Shown piece by piece: positions 35,857 through 44,628 of a stretch of DNA of 64,000 nt. Position 1 is the first letter of the stretch. Every line of letters begins with the position of its first letter. Source of the stretch: Paludibacteraceae bacterium (GTDB lineage Bacteria > Bacteroidota > Bacteroidia > Bacteroidales > Paludibacteraceae); assembly GCA_905233935.1 (NCBI GenBank), contig CAJOFU010000003.1, positions 55,699 through 119,698 on the forward strand, in the 5' to 3' direction. The notes below the pieces were generated by a model. That model saw only the letters and a list, made by a program, of their open reading frames with translations. It ran no database searches and was not told the DNA's origin. The position numbers were made by a program, and so were the translations under genes.

Positions 35857-38172
35857 ATGCAGTTTATAGATGAGCTAAACGAGAGTCAACGGGCAGCGGT
35901 ATCCTACAACGATGGTCCACTGCTGGTGATAGCCGGAGCAGGCTCCGGCAAGACGCGTGTGCTCACCTATAAGATTGCGTACTTGCTCACACAAGGAATC
36001 CCCGCCGGACATATACTCGCCCTGACGTTCACCAATAAAGCTGCACGAGAGATGAAGCAACGTATCATCCATCTTGTGGGCGAAGAGGTCGGCAGGTATC
36101 TGTGGATGGGAACGTTCCATAGTATATGCGCGCGCATATTACGTGCAGAGGCAGAACATGTAGGTTTTACGCGAGACTTCACAATCTACGACCAAGCCGA
36201 CCAGAAAAGTCTTGTGAAGAAGATCGTCAAAGAGTTGCAACTCGATGACAAGATCTACAAGTCAAATATGGTGCTGGCGCGCATCAGTTCGGCAAAGGCG
36301 AACTTCATCGATCCTGAAGCGTATGCTCAGAGTGATTCGTATGCAAAGATCGACCGTTTGGAGCGCTTGTATAAGATGGCGAGTGTGTATTCGGAGTACA
36401 ATCGTCGCCTTAGGGCAGCGAATGCGATGGACTTTGACGACCTACTGATGTACACTGTGCTGTTGCTCAACAACAACCCCGAGGTGCGCCAACGTTATCA
36501 GCAACGGTTCTGGCACGTACTTGTGGATGAGTACCAAGATACCAACCACACGCAATATCTGATTGTCAAACTCCTCGCTGAACCACAGAACCATATATGC
36601 GTAGTGGGCGATGATGCGCAGAGCATATATAGTTTTCGCGGGGCAACCATCGAAAATATCCTCACATTCCAGAATGGCTATACGGGTGCCAAACTCTTCA
36701 AACTTGAACGCAACTACCGCTCCACGCAGAATATTGTCAATGCTGCTAATAGTCTGATCCACAAGAACAAAGGGCAAATATATAAAGAGGTTTATTCAGA
36801 AAAAGAGGTTGGGGAACGGCTGTATCTGACCGGCTATAGTAGCGACCGTGAGGAGAGTTCGGCTATCGCCAAGCAGATCATGAGCATGCACAAACTCAAT
36901 CATCGCGACTATGAGCAGATAGCTATCCTTTACCGCACGAATGCACAAAGCCGTAACCTCGAGGAAGAGATGCGCAAGCTCGGTATCCCGTACCGTATAT
37001 ACGGCGGTATGAGTTTCTATCAGCGTAAGGAGATTAGGGATGCCATTGCGTACTTCCGTCTGGCAGCCAACAGTAGCGATGATGAGGCACTGGAGCGCAT
37101 AGTGAATGTACCCAAACGGGGTATAGGTGACACAACCGTTACCCGTGTGCGTGAAGCCGCTTTGCGCGAGAACGTACCGATGTTGCGTGTAATGCAGTCA
37201 CCGCAGGTATATGCTGCGGAGATAGCTGCCGCTACACAAAAGAAGTTGCAGGCGTTTGCTGAGAAGATCGGGCTCTTTGCTGAGAAAATGCAGGAGATGA
37301 ACGCTTTTGAGTTTGCTCAACTCGTACTCAATCAGTCGGGAATGATGGCAGATGCAGCCATCGACACGACTGCTGAAGGTATTGACCGTAAGGGCAACTT
37401 GGAAGAATTGCTCAGTGGTATACGTCAGTACGTTGAAGACCGCACACAGCAAGGCGAGGATACAAGTATAACGGACTTTGTACATGAGGTGAGTCTGCTG
37501 ACTGACCAAGACGAAAACTCCGATGACTCCGTAGCACGCATCACGATGATGACTGTGCATTCTGCTAAGGGGTTGGAGTTTCCCGTAGTGTTCATCGCAG
37601 GCTTGGAAGAGAATCTGTTTCCCTCAACGTACTGTCAGACAGAGAGCGAACTGGAAGAGGAACGCCGACTGCTTTACGTAGCCATCACACGAGCCGAACA
37701 GGAGTGTTACCTCACGTATGCTTCTTCCCGCTGGCGAAACGGACAACTGAGTTTCAGTAATCCCTCGCGATTCCTCAAGGACATTGACCGGCAATATATC
37801 CAGCAACTCAGTGCACCGAGCAAAGAACCCTCACCATGGAACGACCCGCCGCGCACATGGTACGGAGGTGAACTGCTATCCGATCCTACTGAACGGTATA
37901 TACCTCACGCCAATGCACCCAAAACGCCGATAACTCCGACAACGGTGTCATCGAGAAACTTAAAAGCCACCACAGGGCTCAAACCCAGGACTCCACAGCA
38001 GGCTATCGCTACCGAGTGGAACACGGGCGATAGGATTGAGCATAAGGTGTTCGGCAAAGGAACCATTCTGCGTGTGTATCGCGAGAACGACAATGACAAG
38101 ATTGAGATAGAGTTTGACACCAAAGGCACAAAAACATTGTTGTTGGCATACGCAAAGTTAGATAGGATTTAA
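35857..38172 (+). CDS. pcrA: ATP-dependent DNA helicase, UvrD/PcrA family
   Basis: 3'-5' SF1 helicase for repair and replication restart. The ATG at 35857 (MQFIDELNESQRAAV) is chosen; the longer track start lies before the promoter. Seen: Walker A VIAGAGSGKTRVLTYKIAYLL, TFTNKAAREMKQRI, VDEYQDTNHTQY, GDDAQSIYSFRGA, NYRSTQNIV, MTVHSAKGLEFPVVFIAG and LLYVAITRAEQ. The C-terminal tudor-like domain (IEHKVFGKGTILRVY) matches PcrA. Length 771 aa. It heads an operon with pyrH and frr. Confidence 0.95.
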   Translation: MQFIDELNESQRAAVSYNDGPLLVIAGAGSGKTRVLTYKIAYLLTQGIPAGHILALTFTNKAAREMKQRIIHLVGEEVGRYLWMGTFHSICARILRAEAEHVGFTRDFTIYDQADQKSLVKKIVKELQLDDKIYKSNMVLARISSAKANFIDPEAYAQSDSYAKIDRLERLYKMASVYSEYNRRLRAANAMDFDDLLMYTVLLLNNNPEVRQRYQQRFWHVLVDEYQDTNHTQYLIVKLLAEPQNHICVVGDDAQSIYSFRGATIENILTFQNGYTGAKLFKLERNYRSTQNIVNAANSLIHKNKGQIYKEVYSEKEVGERLYLTGYSSDREESSAIAKQIMSMHKLNHRDYEQIAILYRTNAQSRNLEEEMRKLGIPYRIYGGMSFYQRKEIRDAIAYFRLAANSSDDEALERIVNVPKRGIGDTTVTRVREAALRENVPMLRVMQSPQVYAAEIAAATQKKLQAFAEKIGLFAEKMQEMNAFEFAQLVLNQSGMMADAAIDTTAEGIDRKGNLEELLSGIRQYVEDRTQQGEDTSITDFVHEVSLLTDQDENSDDSVARITMMTVHSAKGLEFPVVFIAGLEENLFPSTYCQTESELEEERRLLYVAITRAEQECYLTYASSRWRNGQLSFSNPSRFLKDIDRQYIQQLSAPSKEPSPWNDPPRTWYGGELLSDPTERYIPHANAPKTPITPTTVSSRNLKATTGLKPRTPQQAIATEWNTGDRIEHKVFGKGTILRVYRENDNDKIEIEFDTKGTKTLLLAYAKLDRI

Positions 38173-38185
38173 ACTTAAAACTAAT

Positions 38186-38893
38186 ATGGAATACAAACGA
38201 ATCTTACTGAAACTCTCTGGTGAGAGTCTGCAAGGCAAGCAGGGTTTTGGTATTGATACCGAACGTCTGCACGAGTACACCGAACAAATCAAATCCATTG
38301 CCCAGCAAGGAGTACAGGTGGCTATCGTCATCGGCGGTGGCAATATCTTCCGTGGTCTTAGTGGCTCGAAGCGAGGCTTCGACCGTGTGAAGGGCGATCA
38401 GATGGGAATGCTCGCAACCTGCATCAACGCGCTCGCATTGGCAAGTGCATTTGAGGCAATCGACCAGCCTGTTCGTGTGCTGACAAGTATCTGCATGGAA
38501 CCTATCGGTAACTACTACAGCCCCGACAAAGCCAAGCGGTTATTGAACAAAGGCAATGTGGTCATCCTTGCCGGAGGTACAGGCAGCCCGTATTTCACTA
38601 CCGACACCGGTTCGTCGCTCCGTGCTCTGGAGATACAAGCTGACGTAATGCTCAAAGGTACACGTGTGGACGGTATATACACCGCTGACCCCGAGAAAGA
38701 CCCTACAGCAACAAAGTTCGAGACTATCACCTACGACGAGGTTATCCGCCGTGGACTGAAAGTCATGGATCAGACAGCCACCGTCATGTGCAAAGAGAAC
38801 GGAATGCCGATCTATGTGTTCAACATGGACGTACCCGGCAATCTTGGCAAAGTAATGAACGGAGAGAAGATAGGTACATTAGTTACACCGTAA
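38186..38893 (+). CDS. pyrH: UMP kinase
   Basis: Phosphorylates UMP to UDP; hexameric amino-acid-kinase fold. Seen: KRILLKLSGESLQG, VIGGGNIFRG, DQMGMLAT, VILAGGTGSPYFTTDT, DVMLKGTRVDGIYTADP and FNMDVPGNLGKVM. The 235 aa length is typical. It lies 13 nt after pcrA, with frr next: the pyrH-frr pair is widely conserved. Confidence 0.97.
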   Translation: MEYKRILLKLSGESLQGKQGFGIDTERLHEYTEQIKSIAQQGVQVAIVIGGGNIFRGLSGSKRGFDRVKGDQMGMLATCINALALASAFEAIDQPVRVLTSICMEPIGNYYSPDKAKRLLNKGNVVILAGGTGSPYFTTDTGSSLRALEIQADVMLKGTRVDGIYTADPEKDPTATKFETITYDEVIRRGLKVMDQTATVMCKENGMPIYVFNMDVPGNLGKVMNGEKIGTLVTP

Positions 38894-38903
38894 CACTAAC
38901 AGC

Positions 38904-38923
38904 ATCCGCCATTCCTGGCGGAT
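38904..38923 (+). other. Intergenic hairpin, pyrH-frr
   Basis: ATCCGCCA-ttcc-TGGCGGAT in the 46 bp gap, 10 nt after the pyrH stop. Its stem is identical to that at 7924-7943; only the loop differs. No T-run follows. Confidence 0.75.
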
Positions 38924-38939
38924 ATAAACACTACATATT

Positions 38940-39500
38940 ATGATCGAAGCAAAACAAATCCTCAACGAGGCGGAAGAGTCGATGCAGGCAGCAGTACTCT
39001 TCCTTGACGATGCTTTGGCACATATTCGTGCCGGAAAAGCCAGCCCGCGAATCCTCGATGCTATTCGCGTTGATTACTACGGCACTATGTCGCCACTCGC
39101 GAACGTAGCTACCATCACAACGCCCGATGCACGCACCATCTCCATCCAGCCATGGGAGAAGAAGATTATCGGTGACATCGAACGCGCCATCATCAACTCA
39201 AACATCGGTCTTGCACCGAACAACAACGGTGAGACAATCCGTCTTATCCTGCCGCCGCTGACCGAGGAACGTCGTCAGCAACTTGCCAAGCAGTGTAAGG
39301 GCGAGGCTGAGAACGCCAAGGTTAGTATCCGCAACGCACGCCGCGATGCTATCGAGACCTTGAAAAAGCAGGTCAAAGAAGGTATGCCGGAAGATGCAGA
39401 GAAAGATGCCGAAAGTGAGGCGCAAAAACTTCATGACAAGTACATCCGTCAAATTGACGACGTATATGCCAAGAAAGAGAAAGAGATCATGACCGTCTAA
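38940..39500 (+). CDS. frr: Ribosome recycling factor
   Basis: Releases ribosomes after termination, together with EF-G. Seen: [68 protein letters not shown]-type helix ([19 protein letters not shown]) and [16 protein letters not shown]. Length 186 aa. It ends with a strong terminator. Confidence 0.97.
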   Translation: MIEAKQILNEAEESMQAAVLFLDDALAHIRAGKASPRILDAIRVDYYGTMSPLANVATITTPDARTISIQPWEKKIIGDIERAIINSNIGLAPNNNGETIRLILPPLTEERRQQLAKQCKGEAENAKVSIRNARRDAIETLKKQVKEGMPEDAEKDAESEAQKLHDKYIRQIDDVYAKKEKEIMTV

Positions 39501-39506
39501 ACAACA

Positions 39507-39540
39507 TCAACCCGTTTCAGCTGAAGCGGGTTGATTGTTT
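39507..39540. terminator. Hairpin terminator after frr
   Basis: TCAACCCG-t-TTCAG/CTGAA-g-CGGGTTGA is a near-perfect 28 nt palindrome six bases after the frr stop, followed by TTGTTT. It stands between convergent genes and could end transcription from both sides. Confidence 0.8.
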
Positions 39541-39564
39541 ATAACAAGGTGAAATTTAACCTAA

Positions 39565-39915
39565 CTACTTACCTAATCCATCAAGCAGACCTTCGATAGC
39601 ACCACCGAGTTCTATGAATGATTCGTGCAGACCCTGGGTGTTCTCATCAAAGGTGTGTTTGGCGAACTGCGCAAGGCAACGACCTTTGAGTTTTCCGATC
39701 TCGAGAATCTGTTCGTCGGTGTAATCGTAACGGTCAATAGTTTGGCAAATCTCGGAGTAATGCATGGCTGCATCATCCCAATCAGCATCCGACCAACGGT
39801 CAGACTTCTGTTCGATACGATCAGTGAACTTTTGCAGATCGTCCATCGCCGACTGCGAGGGGTTGCAAGCTGCAAACAGCAGACTCAGCAACATAATAGG
39901 GAGGAAACGTTTCAT
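39565..39915 (-). CDS. Small lipoprotein, unknown function
   Basis: 116 aa. The signal peptide and lipobox are clear (MKRFLPIMLLSLLFAACNPS, Cys at about 17). The mature part is an acidic helical domain (MDDLQKFTDRIEQKSDRWSDADWDDAA). It resembles small Bacteroidales lipoproteins of unknown role. It is the last gene of a three-gene minus-strand unit with murI and the lipid kinase. A short AACAAATAAC repeat lies upstream. Confidence 0.75.
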   Translation of the reverse strand: MKRFLPIMLLSLLFAACNPSQSAMDDLQKFTDRIEQKSDRWSDADWDDAAMHYSEICQTIDRYDYTDEQILEIGKLKGRCLAQFAKHTFDENTQGLHESFIELGGAIEGLLDGLGK

Positions 39916-39941
39916 AAGATTTGTTATTTGTTATTGATGTT

Positions 39942-40823
39942 TTATGCGAGAACATATAGCCCGCCATGTACGATACGAATGCGTATATCTTTGGGCATAG
40001 TGGCGGGGCTGCCGTCGATGTGAAACGGTGCTTTGCGCTCGCGTACAAGGGTTATGTCGTTGGCACGGATGGTGTGCATCAGTGGGCTGCGGTCGATGTT
40101 TCCGGCAAAAAGCCGTATGGCCAGCGGCAGTGCACCGAGAATCGCGTGTCGGGACATCATCATGATATCCATTTGTCCGTCTTGCAGGTCAGCGCGTGGC
40201 GCAATGAGTGCACCGTAGCCCCATTGGTTGGCGTTGGCTATGGTGACGAGGAACGCCTTGTGCGTCTCGTCGATGCCCTCACCTACCACGTGATACGACT
40301 CCGAATGATAGGTAAATGCTAACCCAAGAATATTCTTGAGATAGGTCATGAACCCTCGCGTAGTGCTGCTTGCAAAATGATCGGCAATAACGGCATCAAA
40401 CCCTGCACCACAAGTACTTACGAACAGTTCATCGTTCGCCAAACCGTAATCAATAGGCGTCGGCTGAGCGTAGTTCAGCCGCTCAATAGCTGCTTTGATG
40501 TTGATAGGAATATGCAGGTGTCTGGCAAATCCGTTTCCGCTACCCATGGGCAGAATACCGATGGCAGTACGTGTATCGCGCACGCCACGTGCTACTTCGT
40601 TGAGTGTCCCGTCACCACCAACGGATACCACGGCATCAAAACCCCGCTGCACGAATTGTTGCGCCAACTCAGTAGCGTGCCCGGCGTACTCGGTATAGAT
40701 GATCTCCGGTTGCCATTGGTTCAGATCGAGCGTGCGCATAATGAGTTCAGGCAGCGAATGCTTGGCGTGCTGCGTACCCTTGGCTCCGGAAATGGGATTG
40801 ATGATGAATGCTATGGTTTTCAT
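39942..40823 (-). CDS. YegS/DgkB-type lipid kinase
   Basis: 293 aa, diacylglycerol-kinase catalytic fold. Seen: IAFIINPISGAKGT, VVSVGGDGTLNEVARGV, IGILPMGSGNGFARHL, FVSTCGAGFDAVIADHF and ADLQDGQMDIMM. It probably phosphorylates a membrane lipid such as diacylglycerol; sphingosine-like substrates are also possible in Bacteroidetes. The start overlaps the murI stop (ATGA). Confidence 0.9.
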   Translation of the reverse strand: MKTIAFIINPISGAKGTQHAKHSLPELIMRTLDLNQWQPEIIYTEYAGHATELAQQFVQRGFDAVVSVGGDGTLNEVARGVRDTRTAIGILPMGSGNGFARHLHIPINIKAAIERLNYAQPTPIDYGLANDELFVSTCGAGFDAVIADHFASSTTRGFMTYLKNILGLAFTYHSESYHVVGEGIDETHKAFLVTIANANQWGYGALIAPRADLQDGQMDIMMMSRHAILGALPLAIRLFAGNIDRSPLMHTIRANDITLVRERKAPFHIDGSPATMPKDIRIRIVHGGLYVLA

Positions 40824-41674
40824 TGATTGACAGTTATTTCGATATGCTCCGCCTGAACGGTGTTTCCGAGGAAAAGCGTGGCGGCAGAAGAGAATCGATC
40901 GGCATCATCGGTTGTAAGATATCGGCAAGATCCGCCTTTCTGTAATTGCGTTTCGTACTCCGGATGACGGCGGAGATAATTAGCAAGACTACGGGCAACA
41001 ATCTCGCCTTGCGCAATCGTTCGGCAAGGATGTCCGAGATTCGCCAACTCGGCATCGATGGCGGGTTGAATGAGCGGATAATGTGTGCAGCCAAGCAGCA
41101 AGGTGTCAATCATCGGATCGCGTGCAATGATTTCTTGCAAGTATTTGCGGATGAAGTATTTAGCACCTTCGGAGTTATGCTCGCCGGCTTCGATGAGTGG
41201 TACCCACATCGGGCAGGGTTGCTGGGTGACGGTGAGGGTCGATGCTATCTTGTCGAGTTCGAGGACGTAGGATTCTGACGACACAGTGGCAGGTGTGGCG
41301 AGGATGCCAACGTGACCTGTACGGGTGACAGACGGCACAATTTCCACGGTCGGGCGGATTACTCCAAGAACATTGACCTTTTGATTTTTGACTTTTGACT
41401 TTTGACTATTTATAACCGGCAAATCGTGCTGCTGGATGGTACGCAGGGCTTTGGCTGAGGCAGTGTTGCAGGCAAGGATGATGAGTGTGCAACCTTGGCT
41501 GAACATATATCGGACGGCATCGAGGGTATAGTGGTAGATGCAATCGAAAGAACGTGTGCCATAAGGCGCACGCGCATTGTCGCCGAGGTAGAGGTAATCG
41601 TACTCGGGTAGAATCTTGCGAATCTGACCAAGAATAGTCAAGCCGCCGTATCCGCTATCAAAAATGCCGATCAT
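40820..41674 (-). CDS. murI: Glutamate racemase
   Basis: Makes D-glutamate for peptidoglycan. The start at 41674 gives MIGIFDSGYGGLTIL (first Asp/Ser site); the track start adds six residues. Catalytic cysteines lie in LIILACNTASAKAL and LLLGCTHYPLI. Also seen: YLGDNARAPYG and NVLGVIRPTVE. The loop just before NVLGVIRPTVE holds a repeat-derived INSQKSKVKNQK. Length 284 aa. Confidence 0.96.
   Translation of the reverse strand: MIGIFDSGYGGLTILGQIRKILPEYDYLYLGDNARAPYGTRSFDCIYHYTLDAVRYMFSQGCTLIILACNTASAKALRTIQQHDLPVINSQKSKVKNQKVNVLGVIRPTVEIVPSVTRTGHVGILATPATVSSESYVLELDKIASTLTVTQQPCPMWVPLIEAGEHNSEGAKYFIRKYLQEIIARDPMIDTLLLGCTHYPLIQPAIDAELANLGHPCRTIAQGEIVARSLANYLRRHPEYETQLQKGGSCRYLTTDDADRFSSAATLFLGNTVQAEHIEITVNQ
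41375..41413. repeat. In-frame TTTTGACTTTTGACT repeat inside murI
   Basis: Four near-copies of TTTTGACT encode NSQKSKVKNQK on the minus strand in a surface loop between the first catalytic domain and NVLGVIRPTVE. Related to the ACTTTCG family at 34330 and 58584. Confidence 0.9.
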
Positions 41675-41712
41675 ATATGATTCAAAAGTTGTCAAATTTT
41701 ACTAAAACGCTG

Positions 41713-41744
41713 CAAAATTACAAAAAAATACGCAAATATGCAAA
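41713..41744 (-). promoter_or_regulatory. Promoter of the murI operon
   Basis: TTTG, 20 nt, TAATTTTG on the minus strand, 38 nt before the murI start. It is divergent from the dnaN promoter. Confidence 0.83.
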
Positions 41745-41759
41745 TTATTTGGCATAATT

Positions 41760-41791
41760 CTTGCAAAAGTCAAAAAAAAATTGTAACTTTG
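41760..41791 (+). promoter_or_regulatory. Promoter of the dnaN operon
   Basis: CTTG, 20 nt, TAACTTTG (41784-41791). It leaves a leader of about 105 nt (ACACACGTGCAAGCGCCCGTGC region), which may fold. Confidence 0.8.
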
Positions 41792-41901
41792 TAGGCGCGA
41801 ATGAAATGTACACACGTGCAAGCGCCCGTGCGAACGAAAAGTATCGACCATACATGGGCGATAACCAAACAAGCAAACAAAACTAAAAACACTATAAGAT
41901 T

Positions 41902-43029
41902 ATGAAATTTCAAGTATCAAGTACACGGCTGTTTGGCCAGTTGCAGGCAGTAAGCCGCGTGATAGGAAGCAAGAACAGTCTTCCTATCCTTGACGATGTA
42001 TTGTTCCGTCTGGAAGGTAATCAGTTGTCGTTGACCGCTTCTGACGGCGAGACGACCATCCGCACCCGTCTGGAGGTAGAAGAGGCAGAAGGTAACGGGA
42101 CAGTTGCTTTCGGTGCGAAGATCCTGATTGAGACCTTCAAGCAATTCCCCGAAGTGCCGTTGCAGTTCAAGATTGACGAGCAGAACTTCGGTATGACCAT
42201 CAGTTCGCCGAATGGAGAGTACTCCGTAGTAGGTGTTAACGGCGCTGAATATCCTGAGGTTGCGTTTGCAGCAGAGCAAGACAGCCACGCGCTGAAGATG
42301 TCGTCGGAGTTGCTGTTGGATGCTATATCCAAGACGATCTTCTGCACGGCAGAGGACGAGTTGCGTCCGGTGATGAACGGTATATTCTTTGACCTCGCGC
42401 CCGAGAAAGCAACGCTGGTAGCTACCGATGCTCACCGCTTGGTTCGTTATACCAACACGACGGTGCATGTAGATGAACCCGCAAGTTTCATCCTGCCCAA
42501 GAAACCCGCTAATCTGCTCAAGAATGTGCTGGTAAAGGACGAGGGTGACGTGGATATCCGTTTCGGTGCAAGGAACGTGCTGTTCACGTTCGGTAACACG
42601 GAGATTGTTTGTCGTCTGATTGACGGTCGCTACCCGAACTACAACGCCGTTATCCCGCAGAACAACACGAACATCATGACCATCGACCGTCTGACGTTCC
42701 TGTCGGCTTGCAAGCGTGTGGCAGTGTTCGCTAACACCAGCACGGCATTGATCCGTCTGGCGTTGTCTGAGAACAGCGTAACCATCTCGTCGCAAGACAT
42801 CGACTTCTCGACTGCAGCCGAAGAGAAACTCGTTTGCTCGTACGGTGGCACGCCGATGGCTATCGGTTTCAAAGCTCCGTTCTTGTGCGAAATCCTGAGC
42901 ACGATAGAGTCTGACGAAGTGCAACTCGAACTCGCTGACCCGGCACGTGCAGGATTGATCCTGCCGAGTGAGGATGCCGAGAACGAAGAGCTCCTCATGC
43001 TGCTGATGCCAATGTTGCTCAACGACTAA
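41902..43029 (+). CDS. dnaN: DNA polymerase III beta subunit (sliding clamp)
   Basis: Forms the ring clamp that tethers polymerase III. Three clamp domains are visible: MKFQVSSTRLFGQLQAVSRVI with NSLPILDDVLF, then ELRPVMNGIFFDL with LVATDAHRLVRY, then GFKAPFLCEIL near the end. The 375 aa length is standard. It is followed by a DnaQ-like exonuclease gene. dnaA is not in the window. Confidence 0.97.
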   Translation: MKFQVSSTRLFGQLQAVSRVIGSKNSLPILDDVLFRLEGNQLSLTASDGETTIRTRLEVEEAEGNGTVAFGAKILIETFKQFPEVPLQFKIDEQNFGMTISSPNGEYSVVGVNGAEYPEVAFAAEQDSHALKMSSELLLDAISKTIFCTAEDELRPVMNGIFFDLAPEKATLVATDAHRLVRYTNTTVHVDEPASFILPKKPANLLKNVLVKDEGDVDIRFGARNVLFTFGNTEIVCRLIDGRYPNYNAVIPQNNTNIMTIDRLTFLSACKRVAVFANTSTALIRLALSENSVTISSQDIDFSTAAEEKLVCSYGGTPMAIGFKAPFLCEILSTIESDEVQLELADPARAGLILPSEDAENEELLMLLMPMLLND

Positions 43030-43039
43030 TTTTTGAGTA

Positions 43040-43849
43040 ATGAAGATTCATTTGAACCGCCCGCTCGTCTTCTTTGACTTGGAGACGACGGGCGTCAATA
43101 TCGCCAAGGATAGGATTGTGGAGTTGTCGTACTACAAGGTTTTCCCCAACGGAACGAAAGAGGGAAAGACCTATCGCGTACGTCCGACAATCATTGATGC
43201 ATTGGGCTTGGAGACGACAATGCATATTCCCGAGCAGGCATCGGAGGTACATGGCATCTATGATGATGACGTGAAGGACTGCCCGACGTTCACGGAGATA
43301 GCCCGTGAAGTGGCGGCAGTGTTCGAGGGCTCAGACATAGCTGGCTATAACTCCAACCACTTTGATATACCGCTGCTGGGCGAGGAGTTCCTTAGATCCG
43401 GTGTGCCGTTTGAGTTGCAAGACAGGAACATGATTGATGTGTTCACTATCTTCACGCGCAAAGAACAACGCACATTGTCAGCCGCCTACGCCTTCTACTG
43501 TGGCAAAGACCTGACAGATGCTCACTCGGCGAATGCCGATACCATGGCTACTTACGAGGTGCTGATGGCGCAGACAGAGCGTTATCCCGACCTGCCGAAA
43601 GACGTGACAGGATTAGCACAATACTCAGCCCCGGCACAGAAGTTCGCCGACCTGGCAGGCAAACTCTCCTACAATGCCAAAGGCGAGGTGGTATTTGCGT
43701 TCGGCAAGTACAAAGATGTGCCGGTAAGCGAGGTGCTGGTGAAAGACTCCGGCTACTACGGCTGGATCATGCAGGGCGACTTCCCGCAATACACCAAGAA
43801 CGTGATTGCGAACATCAAACTCCAACAACGATTAGCAAATAGATCTTGA
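43040..43849 (+). CDS. DnaQ-like 3'-5' exonuclease with DUF3820-like tail
   Basis: The exonuclease domain (about 1-175) has the metal sites VFFDLETTG, AGYNSNHFDIPLL and HSANADTMATYEVL. The C-terminal 90 residues include a FAFGKYKDVPVSEVL...YYGWIMQGDF segment like DUF3820. The location after dnaN suggests a proofreading or repair role. It is not the full polymerase epsilon subunit by context alone. Its stop overlaps the rnz TTG start. Confidence 0.9.
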   Translation: MKIHLNRPLVFFDLETTGVNIAKDRIVELSYYKVFPNGTKEGKTYRVRPTIIDALGLETTMHIPEQASEVHGIYDDDVKDCPTFTEIAREVAAVFEGSDIAGYNSNHFDIPLLGEEFLRSGVPFELQDRNMIDVFTIFTRKEQRTLSAAYAFYCGKDLTDAHSANADTMATYEVLMAQTERYPDLPKDVTGLAQYSAPAQKFADLAGKLSYNAKGEVVFAFGKYKDVPVSEVLVKDSGYYGWIMQGDFPQYTKNVIANIKLQQRLANRS

Positions 43850-44628
43850 ATAACGAGTTACACATATTAGGTTGCGGTAGCGCACTACCCACATTCCAGA
43901 ACTCGCCTGCATGTCAGGTGTTGGAGTTGTGTGACAAGTCGTTTATGATCGACTGCGGCGAGGGCAGCCAGATCTGGTTCAGGCGAATGGCGCTCAAGAC
44001 CGGCAGGCTGTACAACGTGTTCATCTCTCACCTGCATGGCGACCATTGCTTTGGTTTGATAGGCTTGATATCAACGTTCGGAATGATGGGAAGGACGCAG
44101 CCGTTGCACATCTACGCTCCGGCAGATATGGAGCGGTTGATGCAGCCGTGGCTGGATTATCACTGTCAGGGAATGTCGTACGAGATTATCTTCCACGCCA
44201 TCAATCCGCGTAAGAGCGAGGTGATCTACGAAGACCGCACGATCAACGTAACCACTATCCCGCTCAAGCACAAAGTGCCGACCTGCGGATTCCTGTTCAC
44301 CGAGCATCACCGCGACCAAGAGCCTGTCAAACGTTACGCCTATTGCTCCGACACACGTTATACGGAGAGTGTTCTGCCCATCATCGAGGGTGTGCAGACG
44401 CTCTATCATGAGGCAACGTACCTCAACCGCTACGCCGATCGATGCAAGACTACATTGCACTCAACGGCCGCTGAGGCTGCAACCATAGCCCAGAAAGCCA
44501 ATGCCGGTCAACTGATCATCGGGCACTACTCGGCACGTGTGGATGACCATACGGAGTTCCTCAACGAGGCAAAAGAAATATTCCCCAACACCATCATGGC
44601 ACAAGAGTGTCACACCTACACGATATGA
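43846..44628 (+). CDS. rnz: Ribonuclease Z / tRNase Z family
   Basis: Metallo-beta-lactamase-fold nuclease that removes tRNA 3' trailers. The start is TTG at 43846, overlapping the previous stop (TTGA). Seen: LHILGCGSALPTFQNSPACQ, MIDCGEGSQIWF, the metal motif FISHLHGDHCFG, PLKHKVPTCGFLF, YCSDTRYTES and a final LIIGHYSAR. Its 260 aa is shorter than E. coli RNase Z (about 305). Its stop overlaps radA. Confidence 0.93.
   Translation: MNNELHILGCGSALPTFQNSPACQVLELCDKSFMIDCGEGSQIWFRRMALKTGRLYNVFISHLHGDHCFGLIGLISTFGMMGRTQPLHIYAPADMERLMQPWLDYHCQGMSYEIIFHAINPRKSEVIYEDRTINVTTIPLKHKVPTCGFLFTEHHRDQEPVKRYAYCSDTRYTESVLPIIEGVQTLYHEATYLNRYADRCKTTLHSTAAEAATIAQKANAGQLIIGHYSARVDDHTEFLNEAKEIFPNTIMAQECHTYTI

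Noticed and set aside
41917-42924. 335-codon ORF antisense to dnaN
   Set aside because: Shadow of dnaN; no motif or promoter.
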